From contig NZ_JAAJBU010000004.1 in assembly GCF_011392125.1 (NCBI RefSeq), positions 62,001 through 126,000 of the forward strand: 64,000 nt of DNA, given 5' to 3'. The translations under genes were made by a program, and so were the position numbers. The notes under the pieces are model-generated. The model was not told where the DNA came from and did not search any database. It saw only the letters and a program-made list of their open reading frames with translations. Positions 58,096 to 64,000 of this stretch are shown here, piece by piece. The first letter of the stretch is position 1. Each line of letters opens with the position of its first letter. Source of the stretch: Flavobacterium lotistagni. GTDB lineage: Bacteria > Bacteroidota > Bacteroidia > Flavobacteriales > Flavobacteriaceae.

Positions 58096-58905
58096 CTAGT
58101 TAAATTTTGGGAGCGTTTGCAAATTAATATTTCCTATGAAATAATCAAACTTCGAATGTTCAATCCTCTTAATGATTTGACTTTCTAGGGTTTTGGTGTC
58201 GGCATATTCGACGATGATGAACGGAATTGAATAAGTATTGCTGATGGTTTTGATGTGATCAAAATAATTGTCGAACTCTTTCTTTTCCCTGAGATTGTAT
58301 TTATTGTCTGCAAAACTGTATGCGGAAGCTACAGATTCTATAGCGATAATGTCAATATAACGACTGGTTTCTTCTGCCAATTCGAGCCCTGCATTTTGGA
58401 TAAACATTTTCTTGGGATACTTTTCCTTGATGCTTTTAATGAGTTCGATGGCTTTTTCCTTTTGGTCTTTTTGCGGTCCGTAGATTGTGAAATTATCAAT
58501 GTTGTCTAGAAACAATCCGTCATAGCCTTCAGCAAAAAGTTCGTCGGTCATTTCCATAATGAGTTTTCTAGCTTTTTTAGAATCGAGATCGAGATAATGG
58601 CTGTTCCAAATTTTGTTTTTACCGATGGTGTGCTTTTTGAAATCTTCAAAACGTTCGGCATTTTCGTTAATTTCACCCAAACTGATGTAGGCAAATACCT
58701 TTTTATTCAGTGCTTTAATCACTCGGATTTCAGCTTTGTTGTAATGCTTCGATTCGAGAATGACATATTGGTAGCCTTTTATTAATGCTGGTTTGATTCT
58801 ACCATAGCAAAATAATACGGTACTACTTTTTTTCATATCGTCTTGAAAAGAATTAAACAGTAAAATGAGTGGGAGAATTACCAACAGGATCTTAATACGC
58901 TGCAT
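58096..58905 (-). CDS. GH114 endo-alpha-1,4-polygalactosaminidase-like hydrolase
   Basis: The 269-residue protein has an N-terminal hydrophobic signal (residues 4-18). A TIM barrel typical of GH114/TM1410-like proteins follows: FAYISLGEINENAERF, NSHYLDLDSKKARKLIM, GYDGLFLDNIDNFTIYG and MFIQNAGLELAEE. The Asp in FLDNID and Glu in SLGEIN match the family's conserved acidic residues. In Pseudomonas this domain is the N-terminal part of PelA, which cleaves Pel polymer. Here it is a separate protein. It overlaps the pelG gene by 14 bases. Confidence 0.85.
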   Translation of the reverse strand: MQRIKILLVILPLILLFNSFQDDMKKSSTVLFCYGRIKPALIKGYQYVILESKHYNKAEIRVIKALNKKVFAYISLGEINENAERFEDFKKHTIGKNKIWNSHYLDLDSKKARKLIMEMTDELFAEGYDGLFLDNIDNFTIYGPQKDQKEKAIELIKSIKEKYPKKMFIQNAGLELAEETSRYIDIIAIESVASAYSFADNKYNLREKKEFDNYFDHIKTISNTYSIPFIIVEYADTKTLESQIIKRIEHSKFDYFIGNINLQTLPKFN

Positions 58906-60505
58906 AATAGTAATAATCTAGGTTTTTAAAATAATTCATGTTGGCTTTCAACGTTAGTGCTACAAACAGTGCGGCTCCTAATAACATGCCTACCACGCTG
59001 TATTCGTAAGCGAAAAACCTACTTAAAATAAAACCTAAGAATATATTTAGCAAACAAGCATAAATAATTGCTTTAAGTGGTTTTTTTGCTTGGCCCAAGG
59101 TAAATAAATACAATGAGTTGAGCATACCCCAAGCCAAAAAGACATAACCAATACCGCCAATCACACAAACTTTCACGCTCAATTGTACTAGGGTTTCGTT
59201 GAACTGGCCTTCAAATCCCCAGGAAGCATTGATGATATAATAAATGAAAACAAAGGCCAAAATACTGGTGACAAACAATAAAGCCACTTGCTGCCAATAC
59301 ATCTTTTTGAGCTGATTATTGTAGGCTTCCGGTGTTTTATGGTCGGTGTTTTTTTGTCCAATATCGATGAATCTGGTGAAAGATGCGATGCTATATTCTA
59401 AGACTCCAGCGAGTAATAAAAAAACTAAAATAGCCAAATCCATCCCGAGTTCATAATTTTTTTCGAAGTAAACTAAAAAAGGTAAGTTGTTATCGATGCC
59501 TGAAGACCAAGCCATAATGCGATCGATGAAAATGAAAACATAAACAAAAATACCGTAGAAGAAGTATTGATAGTTGTGGTATAAAAGTACAGGAACCTTA
59601 ATTTTACTACCGCTAATAGATTTTTTGCCTTTGGTTAATCGCGAGAAATAAACCATCAAAAAAACTTTTACAATCAGAATTGAAACACCAATTCCAATCC
59701 AGTGTGTAGCAAAAATAAGCAATGGTGTTGTTTCTTTGAGATAAATCGCTACTGCGGTTCCGGCAAAAATTGAAAAAGTAATCACCCAACGCTGTTTGAT
59801 GGTATGCAAAGGAGCGAGCATTAATAGTAACATCCCAACGAAAAAGGCGTATGCGAAAACCACAAACAAAATTTCATACGGATAAATATGAAAGAAAAAA
59901 TTCACCAAGAAAATGGAAGTCAAAACAAAGAAAATAGACAACATTCCAACTTTGTGAAGATAATTGATGGTTTTGTTGGTCATCATGAAGTCTCCGTAGT
60001 TCCAATAAAATGAAGCTTGTTTACCAATGACTTGGACAAACCCGCCCGTGGAAACCAAACCAATCACGACTCCAAGAACTACTGCAGTGGATTGAATTTC
60101 GTTAAAGCCTACAAAAGTCCAGAGTGAATAGCCAAAAATGATAATCGCAGCAATCTGGATCAAAACCGGAAGCAAGTGAAAAATACCCAGCGAATAGTAT
60201 TGGGCAAAAATTTTGGTTTTCACCCGAAAATAATCCTTGACCTGAATGATTCGAGGTTGGGTACGTTCGACTTCGATTTCTTTTTCGTTCTTGGCACCAA
60301 TGTAATACTTGTCGGTGGTCAGTTCGTAAAAAACCAGTTCTGCGAGATCTTTGATAGAATTAAAACCGAAATCTTCCTGAGTGTCTTTCTCACGGATGCC
60401 AAGAGATTCAATTGTAGCTTCAACAACTTCGCTGCTGACAGGCTTTCCGATTTTATCTTTGGTCTTTTCGATTAAGGCCTTGATGTTAGTAAAGTGATTT
60501 TCCAT
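58892..60505 (-). CDS. pelG: PelG-like exopolysaccharide transporter
   Basis: The 537-residue protein has about 12 transmembrane helices from residue 95 onward. The sequence VYVFIFIDRIMAWSSG near residue 330 is a typical PelG signature of the MOP-like flippase family. The first 90 residues are soluble and helical (VSSEVVEATIESLGIREKD), an extension whose role is unknown. It should move the growing polymer across the inner membrane with PelF. It lies 41 bases after the pelF stop. Confidence 0.85.
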   Translation of the reverse strand: MENHFTNIKALIEKTKDKIGKPVSSEVVEATIESLGIREKDTQEDFGFNSIKDLAELVFYELTTDKYYIGAKNEKEIEVERTQPRIIQVKDYFRVKTKIFAQYYSLGIFHLLPVLIQIAAIIIFGYSLWTFVGFNEIQSTAVVLGVVIGLVSTGGFVQVIGKQASFYWNYGDFMMTNKTINYLHKVGMLSIFFVLTSIFLVNFFFHIYPYEILFVVFAYAFFVGMLLLMLAPLHTIKQRWVITFSIFAGTAVAIYLKETTPLLIFATHWIGIGVSILIVKVFLMVYFSRLTKGKKSISGSKIKVPVLLYHNYQYFFYGIFVYVFIFIDRIMAWSSGIDNNLPFLVYFEKNYELGMDLAILVFLLLAGVLEYSIASFTRFIDIGQKNTDHKTPEAYNNQLKKMYWQQVALLFVTSILAFVFIYYIINASWGFEGQFNETLVQLSVKVCVIGGIGYVFLAWGMLNSLYLFTLGQAKKPLKAIIYACLLNIFLGFILSRFFAYEYSVVGMLLGAALFVALTLKANMNYFKNLDYYYYAAY

Positions 60506-60546
60506 AGTAGATTGGGGAGTCTATTTTGGTGAAGAAATGATAGCTG

Positions 60547-62088
60547 TTATGACGCTTCCATCGCTTGCTGTTCTAGATGTGAGTTCAAATATATTGGTTC
60601 TTGGGCTTTTTTGTTCATGATGAATTCGTAAGCCATCTCGTATTCTTTGATAAATTTATCAATGGTGAAGTTATCGAGTACTTTCTTTCTGGCGTTGGCA
60701 CCCATTTTAGTACGAAGTGCTTCGTCTTGCAACAAAGTAACCACACTTTGACCCAATGATTCATAATCTTTAGGCTTGCAAATGAAACCACAATTAGAAT
60801 CTAAAGCCTCGGTAACACCACCGACATCAGTAGCTACTACTGGAACACCACAACTCATAGATTCCAAAACGGTGTATGGAAAACCTTCTGAGATGGAAGT
60901 CAATATCGAAATATCACCTTCACAGAATAACTGGTGTGGCTTGTCGTGGTAACCGGCCAAGAAGAAATTGTCTTCGAGTTTGAGTTCTTTGATCAAATCC
61001 ATACATTCTTTAGTATAAGTAGGTACGGCGTTGTTGTCGCCATATACTAAATAACGTACGTTTGGAATACTTCTTTTGGCCACTGCACATGAGCGAATCA
61101 TGGTCAATACGTCTTTGAGTTCAAAAATTCTGGCCGCTGCAACCACAGTAGGAATGTTTTGCAAATGCTCAGGTTTTTTACCCGGTACGAATAAATCCGC
61201 ATCGATACCGTTGTAGATTACGTCAATTTTGTTTGGATGGGCTCCGTATTTCTTTTCCCAGATCATGTTGAATTTATTTACCGACAGAATCAAATCTGAT
61301 TTGTAGTAAACCAATCTAGTTATACATTCTGAGAATTTAATCAATAAGTTTTTTAGGAAGAACGAATATTCCGAAGAATTGATAGCAATCAATCTTTCTC
61401 TGATGAAAACACCGTGTTCTGTAGCAATAATTGGTGTTCCGTATTTGTATTTCAAAACTAAAGCCGGAATCACTGGGAAACCAGAAAGTGTCAAGTGCGA
61501 TACATCTACTTTAGGAACATCGATTGAAATTGGAATCAAAAAGCGATAAATCCAGCGCATTCCAACGGTGAAATCATATAATGTAGCGTCGTAATGACCG
61601 TCTTTTTCTATGACTGCTGAAACCGTCTCGCAGAAACACTTCCAAACCACTTTACTTCTCATGGTTTTCTTGTAGTCGTGGTTCTGGAAAAATTGCCACA
61701 TATCGAAAATAGTATCGTCAATATCTTCAACCTCGGCGTTAGTGTCGTATATATGGTTGAGTAGTCTTTTGAAAATTGGGATAAACTTTTCAGCAATTGC
61801 TGATTGGTCTTCCTGTTCTTTTCTGTTGACAGTCTTGTAGTATTTTTTACCGTAGCTAATCAATTCCTTGGGCTCAAGTGGCGACCATAACGGAACTTGC
61901 ACTACGTTCTTAACGTTTTCGCTGAGTTGGTACTTTGATTTTTCTTCAAAATCGGCATTGATGGAGTACAACGTGTAATTCACATTCTTTACCTTGTTGC
62001 AAAGCATATGCGCCCATGTAGATACTCCACCGCCATTGAACGGATAAGTACCTTCTAAGATCAGCATTACATCGTATTTGTTCTTCAT
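60547..62088 (-). CDS. pelF: PelF-like GT4 glycosyltransferase
   Basis: From the ATG at 62088 the protein is 513 residues, close to the usual PelF length. The N-terminal domain has ILEGTYPFNGGGVSTWAHML, the characteristic PelF glycine-rich start, and TEHGVFIRERL. The C-terminal GT4 domain has IPTVVAAARIFELKDVLTMI and SISEGFPYTVLESMSCGVPV with the donor-binding E-x7-E. It polymerises UDP-activated amino sugars in the cytoplasm. An open frame 114 bases further upstream runs through the promoter and is rejected. It is the first gene of the operon. Confidence 0.9.
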   Translation of the reverse strand: MKNKYDVMLILEGTYPFNGGGVSTWAHMLCNKVKNVNYTLYSINADFEEKSKYQLSENVKNVVQVPLWSPLEPKELISYGKKYYKTVNRKEQEDQSAIAEKFIPIFKRLLNHIYDTNAEVEDIDDTIFDMWQFFQNHDYKKTMRSKVVWKCFCETVSAVIEKDGHYDATLYDFTVGMRWIYRFLIPISIDVPKVDVSHLTLSGFPVIPALVLKYKYGTPIIATEHGVFIRERLIAINSSEYSFFLKNLLIKFSECITRLVYYKSDLILSVNKFNMIWEKKYGAHPNKIDVIYNGIDADLFVPGKKPEHLQNIPTVVAAARIFELKDVLTMIRSCAVAKRSIPNVRYLVYGDNNAVPTYTKECMDLIKELKLEDNFFLAGYHDKPHQLFCEGDISILTSISEGFPYTVLESMSCGVPVVATDVGGVTEALDSNCGFICKPKDYESLGQSVVTLLQDEALRTKMGANARKKVLDNFTIDKFIKEYEMAYEFIMNKKAQEPIYLNSHLEQQAMEAS

Positions 62089-62142
62089 ATTTGTTTGGTT
62101 TAAGCTTTGGGAGCTATTCAACAATGTTAAATTTGTTTCGAG

Positions 62143-62150
62143 CAAAGATA
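62143..62150 (-). promoter_or_regulatory. Promoter -7 box of the Pel-like operon
   Basis: On the minus strand TATCTTTG matches TAnnTTTG and lies 55 bases upstream of the pelF start. A clear -33 TTG is lacking. Two CTTTATCG units (minus strand, around 62212 and 62233) lie further upstream and might be activator sites. Confidence 0.5.
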
Positions 62151-62276
62151 TTTTGTGTTTGTTTAATAAAAAAAAAAACACCTTTAAATCAGTTGTAAAC
62201 ACTCATAAAGTCGATAAAGTGCACTTTTTTTGCCGATAAAGGGCGCGAGAAAAATTTCGTTAAAAAAAACAAGTAG

Positions 62277-62300
62277 AATACATCGATAAAATGATGTATT
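62277..62300 (-). terminator. Inverted repeat, possible terminator of the helicase gene
   Basis: AATACATC (62277-62284) and GATGTATT (62293-62300) form an 8-base stem with an 8-base loop, 30 bases after the helicase stop on the minus strand. A run of eight T residues follows about 8 bases later on that strand. The distance makes terminator function plausible but not certain; it could also be an operator for the Pel-like operon. Confidence 0.5.
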
Positions 62301-62329
62301 TCATCGAGTTGAAAAATATTTAGGAAAGA

Positions 62330-63856
62330 CTAAAACAAACTTTCCCGAACTTTTTTTCCGATCAATAAATTGAGTTTTTGTTTGTAGTCTTCGATGAGCC
62401 ATTCTTTGTAATTTTTGCTGCAATGACTCAAACAGTTAGCGTAACGTTTCATACGAGATTCAATGTCATCCTTGAGCTCTTTGGCGAGTTGCTTGGCTTG
62501 AACCAAATCTGAGGTATTGTCAATACACATGTTGGCGTGCTGTTCGAGCGACTTTTCAATTACAATTTTAGAGCGAAGGTTTTGTGCAATGGCTTGTTTG
62601 TGCTCGAAATCTACATCGAAAGTAACATCTGCGGTTTTGGCGAATTTTGCTCGTAATTCGGGCGGCATTTGGTATTTGAAATGCAATTCAATCTCAGCAT
62701 CATCACGCAGGTTTTCCAAATAATATTCCGGCGATTTGAAGATGTGTTGCCAGTCTACGGGTTCGTCCCAAAGCCCAAAACGAGCGGCATTGTTGCCTAA
62801 ATCAATGACTATAAAAGAGTCTTTGTTGGCTAACTTTCTAGAGCCACGACCGATCATCTGAAAATACAGCGTCAAGGATTTAGTGGCGCGATTCAGGATG
62901 ATACTTTCTACAGTAGGTTCATCAAAACCAGTAGTCAAAATCCCAACTGAAGTCAAGACAGCATCAGGCGTATTTTTGAACCAAGACAAGATTTCTTTTC
63001 TGTCTTCAGGGCTGCTGGTATTATCTAAATGCCGAATCGGATAACCGGCCTCGCGGAAGGTTTCATATACATACAAAGAAGTATTGATTCCATTGTTGAA
63101 AATCAGTGTTTTCTTGCCCAATGATTTTTCAGTGTAGGCATGAATGAGCTTTTCTTGCATGGCCAATTGCGAATACAAATCATCAGAAGATTTCACCGTA
63201 TAATCGCCATTAATGCCAACTTTGAGCGAAGTCAAACCGACATCATAACTATATGTTGTTGCCCGTGCGAGAAAGCCTTTTTCAATGAGCGATGCAATCG
63301 TATCGCCTACAATGAGCTCGTCGTAATTCTCATTCATCGGCAATTTAATGTTTGAACTCAGTGGTGTTGCGGTAACGCCAAGAATAAAAGAGTTTTTAAA
63401 GAAATTCAGCAATTTGCGAAACGAGTTGTAATGCGCTTCATCGATAATAACCAAACCGATATTGTCTAGATGTAGTTTCTTGTCGTTGATGCGGTTTTTA
63501 AGTGTTTCAACCATCGCTACAAAACAAGAATAATCATTTTGGTCAGGTAGTTCTTTTACTTTACTATTAATGATTTTGTTCTTGACCTTAAAGCCGGTGA
63601 GCATTTTTGATGTTTGCTTGCAAAGCTCGATACGATGCGTCAAAACCAATACTTTTTTGTCGTGCTTGGATAGGTATCGTCTGACGATTTCAGAGAAAAT
63701 AACAGTTTTTCCTCCGCCAGTTGGCAATTGATAAAGCAAATGGTGGTTGTGCGGCGCATGATCCAAACGGTCGAAAATCTGCTTGATGTCGCCTTTCTGG
63801 TAGCCGTAAAGCTCCTTTTTTTCCTCGATTTCGATCTCTAAATCCTTTTCAGGCAT
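62330..63856 (-). CDS. DEAD/DEAH-box helicase (SF2)
   Basis: The 508-residue protein has all main SF2 motifs: YQLPTGGGKTVIFSEI (Walker A), VLVLTHRIEL (Ia), LVIIDEAHYNSF (DEAH), LGVTATPLSS (III) and, in the second RecA domain, LTTGFDEPTVESIILNRATK and QMIGRGSRK (VI). The last 120 residues are helical, with no recognised domain. It is of the UvrB/Res-III-like type that acts on DNA or RNA. No nuclease or methylase gene is adjacent, so I do not assign it to restriction or defence. Confidence 0.9.
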   Translation of the reverse strand: MPEKDLEIEIEEKKELYGYQKGDIKQIFDRLDHAPHNHHLLYQLPTGGGKTVIFSEIVRRYLSKHDKKVLVLTHRIELCKQTSKMLTGFKVKNKIINSKVKELPDQNDYSCFVAMVETLKNRINDKKLHLDNIGLVIIDEAHYNSFRKLLNFFKNSFILGVTATPLSSNIKLPMNENYDELIVGDTIASLIEKGFLARATTYSYDVGLTSLKVGINGDYTVKSSDDLYSQLAMQEKLIHAYTEKSLGKKTLIFNNGINTSLYVYETFREAGYPIRHLDNTSSPEDRKEILSWFKNTPDAVLTSVGILTTGFDEPTVESIILNRATKSLTLYFQMIGRGSRKLANKDSFIVIDLGNNAARFGLWDEPVDWQHIFKSPEYYLENLRDDAEIELHFKYQMPPELRAKFAKTADVTFDVDFEHKQAIAQNLRSKIVIEKSLEQHANMCIDNTSDLVQAKQLAKELKDDIESRMKRYANCLSHCSKNYKEWLIEDYKQKLNLLIGKKVRESLF

Positions 63857-63972
63857 GGTGCGTTTGTAGAATTTCGCAAAAATAAGTCTAAAAAAGAGTT
63901 ATTCAATGCTTTGAAGCGTTAAATCGCAAAATTTAAATTGAAATTTATATTGGCAGGTCGATTTGCAGCATT

Positions 63973-63999
63973 TTAAAAATCTGAATCTTCATCGAACAA
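63973..63999 (-). CDS. Possible 3' tail of another minus-strand gene
   Basis: On the minus strand the last bases read as an acidic tail LFDEDSDF followed by TAA (63973-63975). Acidic tails of this sort are common, and the spacing to the helicase start is normal (116 bases). With only eight codons the call is weak. Confidence 0.3.
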   Translation of the reverse strand: MFDEDSDF

Positions 64000-64000
64000 A

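Noticed and set aside
62089..62202. N-terminal extension of PelF
   Set aside because: It runs through the -7 box at 62143-62150 and has no resemblance to the family, which starts directly before the GGGVSTW motif region.
62330..63856. Helicase as part of a restriction or anti-phage system
   Set aside because: No nuclease, methylase or other defence gene is adjacent within the window, and the motifs are those of a general SF2 helicase.
1..64000. tRNA or rRNA genes
   Set aside because: I found no sequence with a tRNA T-arm (GGTTCRA) in a cloverleaf context and no rRNA-like conserved blocks in the intergenic gaps.

Overview
The window comes from the chromosome of a Bacteroidota bacterium, most likely Flavobacterium or a close relative. 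The evidence is the AT-rich composition, the -7 boxes of type TAnnTTTG, three secreted proteins with type IX secretion (T9SS) sorting tails (one type B, two type A), a fused E1 alpha/beta 2-oxoacid dehydrogenase, and short intergenic repeats of the kind scattered through flavobacterial genomes. No rRNA, tRNA, CRISPR array, prophage or complete insertion sequence is visible.

Layout. 1-6.7 kb: the end of uracil-DNA glycosylase (ung), then mostly minus-strand housekeeping and envelope genes: two secreted/outer-membrane proteins, a transglutaminase-like membrane protein, a THI5/NMT1-like binding protein, a GNAT acetyltransferase, a nucleoside phosphorylase, a SUI1-type factor and an isopenicillin-N-synthase-like oxygenase. 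6.8-14.1 kb: the E1 fusion and a giant repeat-containing T9SS type B surface protein. 14.1-15.4 kb: an SRPBCC protein and an OsmC protein.

15.5-27.3 kb (minus strand): a catabolic island. Its genes encode a flavin reductase-like protein, a salicylyl-CoA/2-aminobenzoyl-CoA monooxygenase fused to an Old Yellow Enzyme-type reductase, a secreted alpha/beta hydrolase, an aryl-CoA ligase, a T9SS protein, a hot-dog thioesterase, a nitrilase, a gentisate 1,2-dioxygenase, a fumarylacetoacetate-hydrolase family enzyme and a maleate isomerase. Together they can be read as salicylate -> salicylyl-CoA -> gentisyl-CoA -> gentisate -> maleylpyruvate -> maleate + pyruvate -> fumarate. A stand-alone InsA-like zinc-ribbon/HTH protein lies divergently at its head.

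28-42 kb (plus strand): a carboxylate uptake and activation module. It has a porin, an MHS-family permease with an unusual insert, small membrane proteins, a transporter-histidine kinase (SSS-STAC-HK), a receiver-only response regulator, a propionyl-CoA synthetase-like ligase and acetyl-CoA synthetase (acs). A TetR-controlled MacAB-like exporter operon sits between the two ligases, with a clear promoter and palindromic operator.

42.1-47.5 kb (plus strand): a compact biosynthetic cluster of flavoprotein, methyltransferase, type III polyketide synthase, FabZ-like dehydratase, FabF-like ketosynthase, acyl carrier protein and phosphopantetheinyl transferase. It meets head-on a DnaQ-like protein lacking expected catalytic residues and a cNMP/CBS/DUF294 protein (47.5-50 kb).

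50.4-62.1 kb: a secreted DUF4832-like T9SS protein, then a minus-strand operon that looks like a rearranged Pel exopolysaccharide system: PelF glycosyltransferase, PelG transporter, a separate GH114 hydrolase, a polytopic membrane protein, and a 1318-residue protein that appears to fuse a PelA-type deacetylase to PelB-type TPRs and an outer-membrane barrel. 62.3-64 kb: a DEAD/DEAH helicase and perhaps the tail of one more gene.

All functional calls come from reading motifs and gene order by eye; no database search was run.
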